Positions 34,776-46,018 of a stretch of DNA of 64,000 bases are shown here, piece after piece; position 1 is the first letter of the stretch; each line of letters starts with the position of its first letter. The stretch lies in contig CM065891.1 in the NCBI GenBank assembly GCA_033439255.1, positions 1 to 64,000 of the forward strand. Direction: 5' to 3'. The notes under the pieces are model-generated. The model was not told where the DNA came from and searched no databases. It saw nothing but the letters and a program-made list of their open reading frames with translations. A program made the position numbers and the translations under genes. The DNA is from Hericium rajendrae (Eukaryota; Basidiomycota; Agaricomycetes; Russulales; Hericiaceae).

Positions 34776-37700
34776 GCGCGGATGTCAGTTAGCAGACCGC
34801 TAGATTTCTAGAAGTTACTTATGTCAATACCAAGCGCGAGCTATGAGCTTCCGATACTATCAGAGGTGCGCCTGCATTCTTATTGCGCTTCTTCGTTTGC
34901 TTGTTGCGGTTCTGCCAGATTCGCTTCATCTCATGTACCTCAGAGATTACAATAGCCCATAGATTCTCGTATGACTTTAGAGGGACATTCGGGTGGGCGC
35001 GTTGGAAATGCATGCTCAAGTTGTACTTCCAGACCGCAGGGTCAGATTGAGCGCACAGCGGACAGCGCAGAGGCACGTTTGAGCACGGTGAGGTTTTCGA
35101 CGAGGTTGAAGCTACTCCATACGAAAAGTTGACCATGTTCTGACATGTACTCTTCTTTCGGTTGACAGATAGATTGCCATTTCGCCCTCTTGCTTGTTGC
35201 AGGAAAATCTGGCATAGCGAGAATGAGCGCAAGCATAAACCACATGGTTCCAATGTGCGATCAATAGTGACATCGTGAAGGACATGACTGCCGATATGCT
35301 CGAGGGCCCGTTGACCGGATTCGAAGGCAACAGAGGACAGGCAGTTCGGGCATGAGTTTGGAATTAAGTCACGCACCTCGTCGCTCCTTTCGGTGACGAA
35401 GCAAGCCTTCCCTAGTAAAATACCTCCATGAGTTGATTAGAAATATGAATTAGACCGGAGTTCACATACCCAATCGCTCGCGATACAGAAACTCCGCAAC
35501 CGTTTTGGTATGCGAAATCAATTTGATGTGGTTGATAGTCAGTCGGTCGTGGAGACTAGATGCCATGGCCATCAGAATCCCGCTTTCAAAGAGCATTCGA
35601 GGACGTCCGGGAATATGACAATCAAGGGGAGGATTAACTGGCTGCACGAGGATGCCCGGAACCTTGAACGTGAGCATCAGAGATCGTGCAGAGTGCCAAT
35701 CGTGCTTTAGAGAGGGGTCATCGTCTGAGTCTGTCACCGTCAAACTGACAAGTTGATACGAGATGATGACAGTCTTCTCCGAGAGAAGCTCCAAAGGGAT
35801 TTCATCGACAGGCCTTGAGTTGACATGAATGGCATTGACTTCACCGATGCATAGAAAGAGCTTCTGATCACATGAGAGGAGTGAGGCAATAGGATCATGA
35901 ATAAGGAGCAATGGACCGTGAGCGTCCAGTCCGCCGGTGCCGTTGCCGTCAACGAGGTATGAAGGGCCCGCGCTCGATGTCACTGACTTGTATCGGCCCT
36001 CTTGTTGCACCCTGCGCAGTCGGTCAGTTGAACTTGTCGTCTTATTGTACTTGAACCGGCTAGAAAGCGCTCGAGCTTTGTGGACCATGGTGCCATCACC
36101 ATTGATATCAACAGATCTTGAAATAGCTTACTACGACTGCCATCTCCATCAAGATCTGGTGCGTCGCCATCTGCTGCCATTTCCTCGAGCTCCTGCATGC
36201 CCTCAGTCGAATTTGCCATGCTCACATCTACCGCAGGCAGATGCTCTAGCGGGACCTCAAGCTCCTCTGTATCGTCTTCAGCGAGAGGTATATCGAAGAT
36301 TAATGTGCCTTCAGGTGCGAAAATGGAGGTGTCCTCGATGTTGTCAATATCATCAAGGACATCTGTGCAGAAGTGATGTAAGTCCTCGATCAGACACCGT
36401 CCTTGCTTCCAACAACTCGCAAGAGAGGCACTTTTAACACTGATATCTGCTCGCCACATTCGGGGGCTTATATGATCTGCCTGATCTGGTAGAATCGTCG
36501 AGTCTTTGGCGGCAACAGGAAGGTGAAGTCGGCGGGGGGACTTATTCCATTCGGGATGGCGGGCGAAAATGTTAGCAACTTCTGTCGTCCCAGTTAGGCG
36601 AAGGGCAAGCTGTAGGATATCCAGATTTGCATCATTTCCGACCATGGTTTGAAGTATGCCAAATAAGCTCTCTAGGCAGTCTGTACCTAACAAAATAATA
36701 AAGAACTCGCTGTCTGGGAGGTCCGCTTTGGCTTTCGCAACACAGAAATAGACATTTTTGATCATAGTCATGATGTCGATGTAGAGCATGGTCGGAAGGA
36801 AGTGGCTGCGAGCATTATTCCAGGTGTAGAGGACAAGCGTCAAATGTGCGGCGGTACTGAGAAGCTCGAGCTGCTCAACGAGGGACATATCAATGCAGAT
36901 ATAAGGATAGATCAGACAGTAGCAGAGGAGACCGAATATCCGCAGAGCTTTGCGTGCTGCGACAAAAGCTGGACGAGTATCTTTTGTCTCGGCCGACAGA
37001 GACCACAGGTCCTTCAGCATATTGTACGCAAGCAAAACATCTTGCTTATCTTCAGGATTGAAAAGCGATTGAATGTGTCTTGATGAGAGTCCAGCATCGG
37101 CAAGTTGAGCCTGAATGATCTGAGGGGTGAGCCAGAGACCGTCAACGAGAATGCCTTTCTCGTGCAAGAGTGCGTTTCGAAGCCGCTTGAAGACGTGCTT
37201 ATAATCCTTGTCGGCTGTGATGTCGTCTTCTCCAACGTGTAGGTCCATTAGTGCAAGAGGAGAACATCAGAAAAATATGCAGGTCCTACATAGTTCTACA
37301 TATCTTATATAGAAGTCATAGGCCCATAGCACCTCCCTTTACTACATAGCTCTCATAGCCCAAAGGGAGAGCTATGGAGTGCTATGAGATGCTATAGAGC
37401 TGAAGGGGGTGCTATGAACTGCTATCATAGCTATCATAGCTAACTATGAAGCTATTATAGGGTGTCTAGCTATTAAATCTATCAGAGCTATGTTACCTAC
37501 TTATGTTATACTCAATATGTAAACTTAGCACATCTATCAAAGTAATAAGATCTATCAAAACTATCAAAATTTTTGTTCAGCTATAAAGCAAATCTTATAT
37601 TCATCACTATTATTAAAACATTATATCAAAATATTATTTTGAAAGTAATTATTTAAATTTTATATTATCTTAATCAATCTCATATATAACAACATCATAA

Positions 37701-38138
37701 TCTATTATAATCTAATAATAGACTTTATAATTTACTACAACAATATACACTCACAACTCAAAAAGATAATAAATTATAAAAACCTACTTTAATCTAAAAA
37801 GCGAAAATCTATTAGTCAAGATATTAAATAACAAAGACACAGACACAAACACAATAAAAGATCAGCCCACCTTAACTTGAAAAGATAACAAAGACATAAC
37901 TATAGGGAACATTAGTAAAGAACATAGAATATTAAATTAAAGTCAACATACCTTAAAGATAATTGAGCAAAGAAACAATGAGCAAAGAAGAATCAGCGAG
38001 CAAAGAAAGCACAACAACGAGCAAAGAAGGAGCAACGGCGAGCAAGCAACAACGACGACGACGACGACGACGCCGACGTGGCGAGAGATGGTGGGGGTTA
38101 GAGAGCAAGAGGCAACGCGCGTCGCGCGAGCCTTATAT

Positions 38139-38166
38139 ACGATTCCCGGGCGAAGCCGGGAATCGT
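38139..38166. repeat. Hairpin 1 in the nested element
   Basis: Perfect inverted repeat: arms ACGATTCCCGG and CCGGGAATCGT around a six-base loop GCGAAG. Confidence 0.8.
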
Positions 38167-38591
38167 AGCTGCCGGGCGTTGCCGAGCGCCGCGTCAGAGA
38201 CTGAGTATTAGATTTCGTTAACTTGTGTTTGCTGATTCGTAGCGTACGGTCCATAAGTTAGACATGTAGCTCATATAATCGAATGGTATGAATGTATTTT
38301 ATATGGAGTCTTTTTTTCTAAATTATAGCGATTTTATCCGATTAACAATGTTTGAGATGTTTGAACTCGCGCAATCGGTAGCTCGAGCACTAAGGCGCCG
38401 CGTCGTTCGACTTGTCCTCCATACTTCTCAATGACTCCCATTCATCCCTCCACCTCGCTCTCCTCGTTCTCCTCGTTCTCCTCGTTCTCCTCGTTTCTCG
38501 TCAACTCGAAGGCCTGTAGGATTTGGTGGAAGCTTGGAGGGCTCAAGGTAAGTAAAAAAACACTTATATTCATCTCTATTGTACTGATTCG

Positions 38592-38624
38592 GAGAGTATC
38601 GCTCGTTATCTGAGCGATACTCTC
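38592..38624. repeat. Hairpin 2 in the nested element
   Basis: Perfect inverted repeat: arms GAGAGTATCGCTC and GAGCGATACTCTC around a seven-base loop GTTATCT. Confidence 0.85.
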
Positions 38625-38909
38625 ATTTCTCCTCGTTCTTTCGTGCCTCCACGCTCCCATGGCCGCCCTTTCCCCATTCCCGCCCTCCTCGCATCCTCGC
38701 CGCATCCATCGCATCGCTGCCGCGTCGCAACACGCGATGTTCTCCGCGTGTGGCACCGACGCCCCGTGGCCCAACCCAACGTCTCGCGCACGGCTTCAAC
38801 AGCCTGCGCCATCCCTCGCGCCTTCTGCACCGCTGCGGTAGCCTACACCCCACCTCAGCACCCCCGTACGGCCATGACAAGTTATGGCACCACGACACAA
38901 CAATGAACG

Positions 38910-38941
38910 TCGAGTCCCGTTGCCGTGGCAACGGGACTCGA
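38910..38941. repeat. Hairpin 3 in the nested element, near-perfect palindrome
   Basis: Arms TCGAGTCCCGTTGCC and GGCAACGGGACTCGA flank only two central bases (GT). In single strand this would form a very stable stem or cruciform. Confidence 0.85.
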
Positions 38942-39119
38942 GAGTCGTACGTTCCTGCACCCCCAACTGCGTGCGCAGGAGTGTACATCCTGGACGGCGT
39001 ATGCCTGCGTCCGTGCGCGGCCCCGGCTGCGCGTGCCTGTGTCCACCCACCTGGACTCTGACTGCGTGCACGACCGTGCGCGGTCTTGATACCCCCGACG
39101 AGCTACCCCGCCCTCTATG

Positions 39120-39620
39120 CCACGTCCGTGTCCCCGTCCTGCGTGCCACGTCCACGTCCCCTCCTCCGCGTCGTCTCGACGCCCTCCGCGTCGCATCCAC
39201 ACCTTCCGCGCAGCCTCGACGCCTTCCGCGCCGCCTTCGTGCCCTCCACGCCCTCCACGCCGGCTCCACGCTCTCCACGCCACGTCCTCTCCACGCCACG
39301 TCCACGCCTTCCGCGCCGCCTCCACGCCCTCTGCGTCGCCTCCGCGCCCTCCTGCGCCACGTCCGCAGCTTCCCCGCCCTCCGTGCCACGTCCACAGCCT
39401 CCGCGCAACCTAGGCGCCCTCCGCATCATTTCCACGCCCTCCACGTCGCTTCCCCGCCTTCCGCGCAGCCTCCGCGCCCTCCGCGTCGCTCCACGTCCTC
39501 CGCACAGGCTCCTCGCCCTCCGCGCCGCCTCTGCTGTGTCCGCGCCATGTCCGCGCCATCTCCGCCGTGTCCGCGCCATCTGCGCCGTGTCCGCGCCGTC
39601 TGCGCGGCGTCTCCGCCCTT
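39120..39620 (+). repeat. C-rich minisatellite in the nested element
   Basis: Some 500 bases built from variants of CCGCGCCNTCCNCGCC and GCGCCATCTGCGCCGTGTCC. All three plus frames stay open because stop codons are absent from the unit; this explains the long frames of biased Pro/Arg/Ser composition. Confidence 0.75.
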
Positions 39621-42600
39621 TGCCGCACCTCGTGTGCATCACCAGCCATGCGCGCGACTATAACGCCACGCGCACGCACCTCGGCAGCCACCTTATGGCA
39701 GTGCAGCAGGCAGCAGCCCGCGCGCGACGGCGCGGTCGCACATAAGGTGCTGATGCCACGAGCACAATGTCAGCGGGCTGCACACTACGTCAGCAGCCCG
39801 CGCGCGACTGCTACATGATGCGCGCAATGCTGCCCGAGTTGTATTCATAATTACAATTAGTTTCTGTAGCTGTAGACTAGTTCTTGTACTGTATTCCTAA
39901 ATATTAGTAAACCTTTTTTTGGAATTGGAAATCCCTCGTTTCATAAAATCAAAAAAATTGACTTGTGATTATGGAGTCTACCATATCTGACATAGGGCTG
40001 ATAGAGTCCATAGCAAGGCTATGATGGTGCATAGCTCTGATAGTAATGGCTTACAGGTACATAGGTCTATATACCTTCTGCCTGCTGCTATAAAGGCTAT
40101 CATAATGTGCATAGCTCTACATAGGTGCAAGGGTGGCTATATAGATCCCATAGCACTATGCTAGGACACATACTTTAGTACTGAGCTATATAGATTTCTA
40201 ATTTTTCAGATGAAAGCATGTTGTAGATGGAAGATGAGGGTGATAGCTCACGTTGAAAAGTCAATTGAATAAGTGCCTTTCCACGTCTAGCTTCACCATC
40301 GGAAGCCAGCGAGACGATGCGCATTCGCGTTAGGTCGCGCTTGCTATTGACTGCGTCAACGGTCGTCTGTATTACCTTTGCGTGCTGCTGAGCTTTCTCT
40401 TGCTTGCATGAACTGGAAACCAATATCGGCCGAGCACTATATAGGCGTGATGAAGGGGCCAATAGGCCAAGAGCACCGACCGTGGCCTAAAGCGAGTTGG
40501 ACGTGAGAATTACGCGCATTGCTTGAATGAGGTAATATCGACGACACACCTCTGAAGCCAGATGCACATTGCCACAATCCAAGTCGTCAAACAACACCTT
40601 CAGATCGTCAGGTGTTTTGAATGTGAGTGTTGTTTTGTGTCCATGTTCACGACAAATTCCTAAGAACTGATTACTCTTATCATCCCATCTCGGCCTCTTC
40701 TCCGTAGCAATCTCATCGAACATCACGACGCCATGAAAAACGATCGCGATTTTCATCGCGTCTGAGTCCTTCAAGCTCCCAAAGCTTGACTCCACATTCT
40801 TTTGAAGCTCTTGAAGACCCGGTTTTCCTGGAGATGGAAGGAGAAGAGGGACGGATGGTCGTTGACGGACAGTGTTAGCGGCAGGTGTCCCGAAGATGCG
40901 GTGAGCGATGTTCGCTATCCGAGCTCCACCCAGTCTAAGCAGAAGGACTGATTGCAGTTCGTCCTCCTCGTCGAAGCTCTTGGGATGGTATGTGCCATTT
41001 GCTGCCTTCTTGATGAGTTCTAATATCCCATGCATACCAAGATTTCGATTCATGCCTGCGCGAAGGACACGATCTATTCGTGGAATCTTGTTACTCGCTA
41101 AGGCGAGGATCATTTGCTTGTGCTGATCAATTACAGTGTCCCGCCCAACAAGTTTTCGAGCCTCGTTGAGGCGTCGAAGACGATACTGATCGATGACAGC
41201 ATTTTTGTGGCGCAGAAGGACAGTAAGGCCGCCAGATCCATAAAATGCGAATGGTGCATTCTCGTGCACCCCATTTAGTATTCTTTCTTGAATCCCAACT
41301 AATATTGAGTTGTCTTCTAGCTTGTTGCAAGCGGGACACTTCCGATAAGACGTGACTTTCCCCAAGCAAGCACGCGCCCGCAGAGTCAGCACGCCAGCCC
41401 GCAACTCAAGGTCCCATGGCAGATTTCTCATATCATGCAGCATGAAAGGATAGCTTCCAAGCGCGGTCTGGTCCGATGGGAAGGTAAGTCGATATCCTTC
41501 GCACTTTTGTGATGGCGGTATGACCTTGACAAGGATGACTTCAGCATCAGAATCTGAGCTCACGTTTGACACATGCAGATCGGCAGCACTCGGTGCTTCT
41601 GTTGCCGGAGATGGTGATGGCGGCAGCATGTTGCTAGATCGTTCGACGGCCCCAAGACCGGATGATAAGGTCTGTTCAGAAGATCTTCTTTCGTCGTCAG
41701 CGCGCAGCCTTGAAATACCACTGAACGTACTCACAGAAGTTCAATAGCTGCGATGATCACTTCCACCTTCCCCTCCAATAATGTGCTCTCAATCCCGTTC
41801 ACCACAATGAAGTGTTCAATGTACCGATACAGCCCCATCAAGCCCTGTTCGCCGGAATGTAGCTGGCGTGCAGCCTCTTTGACAGCTGTTCCATAGCCCA
41901 CCAGTCGGTTGAGCATGGGGTCAAAAATTCCCATGCATCTTCCGGAGGAAGAATCGGTGGATCGCTGGAGAACGCTGCGATCGGATCGCCATCAGATGCT
42001 TCGGGGATGATAGAAGGTAGGTGTGTGATTGCGGTCTTCAACTGATGTAAGAGCTTCTCTGCATGGCTGCAGGGTGTCGAGCGAGAGCGAAAAAGTGTAC
42101 GCGGTGCTTCATGAGATGACGGGGCACCTACACGAGATAAAACTGGCCGAGGAGCTGATACAGATGACGCAATAGGCTGCGCGATGCTGGTTTTCGTGGT
42201 GAAGAAGGAGGTGAGTGCTTGCTGGCCATGGCTAGATGCCTGCAGCTTCTTCTGCTTTGCCTGATTGCTGAGACATTTCTTTGATCTTAGGTGTGTCTTC
42301 GTGAAGTTGTTGATCCCCCCGTTGCCAACTGATATCTTCATCTGGCAATCCGGACATAGTACAAAGCCGTCGGAGTCCACGACGGTATCCATCTATATTC
42401 GGTTCAGTATGATGCTTGGAATAGTAGACACCCAATTGACCTGTATTTTGAGCTTGTCGCTTTTCTTTCGCAATCTTTCAAGATGTTTTCGAGATTTCAC
42501 TCGTCTCAACATGAGGCTCACATGTCTCAATACGGAAGGTCTGACCTAACATTAGGGTTTACATGATGCTGTCATATTTTTTCGTAAGGACACTATGACC

Positions 42601-42632
42601 CCAACTAACCCCCTACCCCCCGGTCGCGGGTT

Positions 42633-42660
42633 AACATCCCGAGCCCCCCTTGGCAGAAGA
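42633..42660. repeat. Right TIR and TSD of transposon copy A
   Basis: The complement of the 20-base TIR (42,633-42,652) is followed by the target duplication GCAGAAGA (42,653-42,660), identical to the left one. Confidence 0.9.
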
Positions 42661-44443
42661 TGAACAGCAATGATTGAGAAAACGTGGGAAATTCGACTAA
42701 CCCGATGCTTCGCTTCGCCAACGTCGGTCTCGTCAGGACCAGTAGATCTCATCTCGACACAAGCAACTCAGAAGTAAGGAAGGTCAGTAACGGACATTGG
42801 TAGCCACCTCATTCTTCGGGGTTAACACCGAGATGCTGCAGAACTAGTGATATTAGCAGGCTTATCCGCGCGATCTCGTCCGATCTCCTTGATGGTGTAC
42901 TGTACGGGTGTCAGCACCTCGATTCATTCAGCTCATGATCAAGGTACTTACATGCACATACAGGCTCCAATAATTCCAGCGTTGAATGATGATTGTGTGG
43001 CAATCATCCTCTCCTTCATGAATACCCCGTCTCTGGTCAATGTAACGAGCACCTCAAGATCCGGGAAAGCTGTCGCTTTGCCCATCCTTGTCCAAACCGT
43101 CACGCTTCGCACCTACTATCCTTCGGCAATCGTGCACTTTTGTAACACCATTTTGCGGAACAGCCTTCAAATCAGGAAAAACCGGAGTTTCGCTAAATCA
43201 GGTGATGTGCCTACAGAAGCACTGATGTGCCTATAGAAGCACTGATGGTAACTACCGGTGTTCTCCGGCAGATACTGTAGCTCATCTCATTCTACGGTAG
43301 CCTTCTGTAGCTCTCTGTAGTTATACTATATTTTCAATTCATTATATTCCTTGAATGTTTCTGAAAAATAAAGCTGTACTTGTGTTTATCATATAGTCTG
43401 ACTTCTTTGATGACTCATGTACTGTCACCACAAGTGACATGTCACATACACATGTAGCGCGCCTCTTGCAGTTCCCCACTCTGCATTTATGTCCTAGGGC
43501 AAGCAAAGCACAAGTTAAGAAAAAATGTGAGTGTATTCAAATTATCTTGATTAACATCTTCTAGGAAGTTTGGTTATGAAAAGGTATGTGTGATTGACGC
43601 TCTAACTAACTATCTTATATCCTAGATTTCGATGTTGTGTACCAAGAAGTACACCGATTTGCATGTATGTACATGCGTTCGAAAGGTACGGATCACCGCT
43701 TTCTGGAATACTAAACATGTCTCCGGTGCGTTTTCTCATTGTAACAATATTCCAGAAACATGTTTTTGCTGACAGTTTCAGAGATTTCATTCTAGTGGCT
43801 CCAGGTTTGCAGCTACCAGGTCGCATGATGGCTCGTTTGAAAGCTCTTGATGGGCTCTTTCCAACGCGCCAAAAACGTCTGCGGTATGTCCATTCTTCGC
43901 TATGATACAGCCCATTCTTGTTTAGAGGGGCGATTTTTAGAAGTTCTCAGATCGGGTCATGCATGACACCATTCAAAAGCTACGATCAACCGCTTTCCAG
44001 AACAGTTGAAACGTTCATGGTGTGTTCTCGCGTTGTTGAGATAGGCCTGAAACAATATTTGACCTTCATTTTCAGAGATTTTGCCCCTATGGTACGAGTT
44101 CTGCCCCTATCATGGGGCATGAGGGCTTGTCCGAACGCTATTGATTAGAGCTTTCAGATAGTCAAATCCGTTTTGTGGTGTGTGCAGTATTCAAGGCACT
44201 ATCCCACTTTTTGTACCTACTAAAGGTCACCCATAGTGTTCGGGCTATAGTGCCTTCAATATTCAACGTATCACATCGTATAGGGCACCGTTCGAAAGAG
44301 ACGAATCACACGGTTCGAACGGTACTAGGTACGTGCTAATCGGATAAGAATTGATTTTTGTAGAAGAGAAAGGGAGATCTGTCAGGGGGACCCGGACACT
44401 CTCCCACGCCCCTTTCAGCTGCGATGCATGCAACTAAGGAAGA

Positions 44444-44467
44444 CAGATTGCCAAATATAGCAATCTT
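44444..44467. repeat. Palindrome a in the F-box C element
   Basis: CAGATTGCCAAATATAGCAA followed by TCTT: an imperfect copy of the palindrome at 44,581, followed by a similar flank (ATTTTTGCC versus ATTTCTGCC). Confidence 0.6.
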
Positions 44468-44572
44468 ATTTTTGCCAGTACAAGGTAAACATAAGTTGGT
44501 GTAGAACTAGCATTACTAGATGTTTTAAAAAAACTTGTAAGTAGTGTAACTTACAACGTATTCTGCAAGGGG

Positions 44573-44612
44573 GCAGAAACCAGATTGCCAAATATGGCAA
44601 TCTGATTTCTGC
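44573..44612. repeat. Palindrome b in the F-box C element
   Basis: Arms of 18 bases (GCAGAAACCAGATTGCCA and its near complement ending ATTTCTGC) around a four-base AATA loop, with one mismatch. The inner 24 bases (44,581-44,604) pair perfectly. Confidence 0.75.
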
Positions 44613-44859
44613 CTTTGGTGTTGTTTGGCCTCAGGACTTGCCAGCAATGCGAGTCGTCTTTATCACTCTTCCTCACTCTCTCCTCACTCTCTCTCCTCAC
44701 CTCTTTTTTTCTTCTCTTTCTTTTTTTCTTATATCATTGTAAGTCTTGTTTTTCTTGGCTTCTCATTTCTTTTCAAGCCAGTTGGGTGCAAGAGGTGGCA
44801 ACAAGAACGTAAAAGGTAAGTAAATTTGTTTGTATCTTAGAAGCTTCAGTACTGATGTG

Positions 44860-45090
44860 TACGTCTACCTGCCCACCCACATGCTTGCCCACCCACCTAT
44901 CTACTCGCTTGTCCATCTGCCCACCTGCTCACTTGCTCACCCGCTCACCCACTTGCCTGCTCACCCGCACTTGCTTGCCTGCTCACCCGCTTGCCTGCTC
45001 ACCTGCTCATATGCTTGCCCACCCACCCACATGCCTGCCTGCCCACATGCTTACCTGCACATCTACATGCCTGCACCCTGCACCCTTGCA
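44860..45090 (+). repeat. C-rich minisatellite in the F-box C element
   Basis: Variants of CTTGCCTGCTCACCCG and CCCACCCACATGCCTGC repeat over about 230 bases. Two frames stay open, giving a biased Pro/His/Leu/Cys/Thr sequence that is not evidence of a protein. Confidence 0.75.
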
Positions 45091-45750
45091 TGCCCCCCTT
45101 ATATACATAGATGGGTTGTAATAGTATAGATTAGAGTACTTAGTTTTTTTGTAGTTAATACAACAATGAGAATATTGAATGATCTGATTTATTAAAATTG
45201 TGTGAAATAAACTGCTAACATTAGTAGTCTATGCTTAAGTTCATAGAACTACTATAACATGTTTGGTTACTACAGTAGAAAGATCCTCACTACAGGTCAC
45301 TACAGAAGCCACCGTAGAAGGGGGGGTTCCTACGAGTACTACAGGTACTATAGGATCTACAGGTAGCTACCGTAGACTACAGATTGCTACTGTAGCCAAT
45401 GGTAGCAACTTCGGTTTTTCCAGATAGGCTTGTGCGCTATATCAAGCGTTTGAACATTCTCCACCACGAGCTCACTGAATTCCATTCAACCCTGCAGGCC
45501 GCGGTGCCTGGTCTCATCCAGGTCATCTCCTGTGCAGAGAATCTCGCGTGGCTCAGAATCTGTAGCAGAGCCGAGAAACTCTTCCACCATGCACCTGCCC
45601 TTTTCGACAGTCTTTTCATCCATCCCCCTTCCCATAGCCTTGAACTGATTGGTATTGCAGCAGATTGGGACTGGCTGGCAAAGCAGCAATTTGCCGGCCT
45701 GCAGAATCTCAGTCTCGGATACATTGACAGATTCGAAGCCTATCCTGTCG

Positions 45751-45778
45751 ATTTACTCCAAGGGGGGCTCGGGATGTT
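45751..45778. repeat. Left TSD and TIR of transposon copy B
   Basis: Target duplication ATTTACTC (45,751-45,758), part of the F-box C coding sequence, followed by the TIR CAAGGGGGGCTCGGGATGTT (45,759-45,778). Confidence 0.92.
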
Positions 45779-46018
45779 AACCCGCGACCGGGGGGTAGGG
45801 GGTTAGTTGGGGTCATAGTGTCCTTACGAAAAAATATGACAGCATCATGTAAACCCTAATGTTAGGTCAGACCTTCCGTATTGAGACATGTGAGCCTCAT
45901 GTTGAGACGAGTGAAATCTCGAAAACATCTTGAAAGATTGCGAAAGAAAAGCGACAAGCTCAAAATACAGGTCAATTGGGTGTCTACTATTCCAAGCATC
46001 ATACTGAACCGAATATAG

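Larger units (their letters stand above)
37266..40211 (+). mobile_element. Nested 2.95-kb element with ATCWG terminal repeats
   Basis: Inserted in exon 3 of the copy A transposase; the borders come from comparison with copy B. The left end starts ATCAGAAAAATATG; the right end is the complement of ATCTGAAAAATTAG. The flanking duplication is at most GAA or GAAA/GAAC and cannot be fixed. Layout: subterminal arrays of CATAGCT/GCTATGATAG-like repeats at both ends (37,295-37,500 and 39,985-40,190), an AT-rich block (37,460-37,960), three hairpins (38,139; 38,592; 38,910), a CTCGTTCTC repeat (38,457-38,497), a splice-donor-like GGTAAGTAAA at 38,548, and a C-rich minisatellite (39,120-39,620). No transposase domain seen. 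Confidence 0.75.
34819..42392 (-). pseudogene. Transposase gene of copy A, interrupted
   Basis: Same gene as the four-exon transposase of copy B (46,019-50,644), read on the minus strand. It starts MDTVVDSDGF at 42,392 and ends LVLT at 34,819. The nested element splits exon 3 between SSIYNMLS and PLALMDL. Two single-base shifts relative to copy B change the frame. Copy A therefore cannot make full transposase and would depend on another copy. Confidence 0.8.
33893..42652 (-). mobile_element. TIR DNA transposon copy A, 8.76 kb including a nested element
   Basis: Minus-strand copy bounded by the 20-base TIR and a perfect 8-bp duplication GCAGAAGA on both sides. Apart from a nested ~2.95-kb insertion (37,266-40,211) it matches copy B over its whole length with only scattered single differences, so both insertions are young. 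It carries an intact-looking PHD-finger gene (34,090-34,775), but its transposase reading frame is broken at least three times: by the nested insertion in exon 3 and by two single-base shifts relative to copy B (near 41,933 and near 36,115). The insertion lies between F-box B and F-box C and disrupts no gene. Confidence 0.9.
43171..45425 (+). mobile_element. 2.26-kb element with ATCWGG terminal repeats inside F-box C
   Basis: The left end starts ATCAGGAAAAACCGGAGTT; the right end is the complement of ATCTGGAAAAACCGAAGTT. Flanks AGCCTTCAA and AGGCTTGTG could be a diverged 6-9 bp duplication. Layout matches the nested element in copy A: subterminal arrays of CTACAG/CTGTAG/CTACGGTAG (43,245-43,330 and 45,245-45,415), hairpins (44,444 and 44,573), a CT-rich block (44,655-44,740), a GGTAAGTAAA donor-like site at 44,816, and a C-rich minisatellite (44,860-45,090). 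No transposase recognised, so presumed non-autonomous. Confidence 0.7.

Noticed and set aside
39086-39745. A 219-codon frame in the nested element
   Set aside because: It lies in a C-rich minisatellite with all three frames open; not evidence of a protein.
33893-42652. Copy A as an LTR or virus-derived element
   Set aside because: The ends are inverted, not direct, repeats; the duplication is 8 bp; the proteins are an RNase H-fold transposase and a PHD protein, with no reverse transcriptase, integrase or capsid signature.
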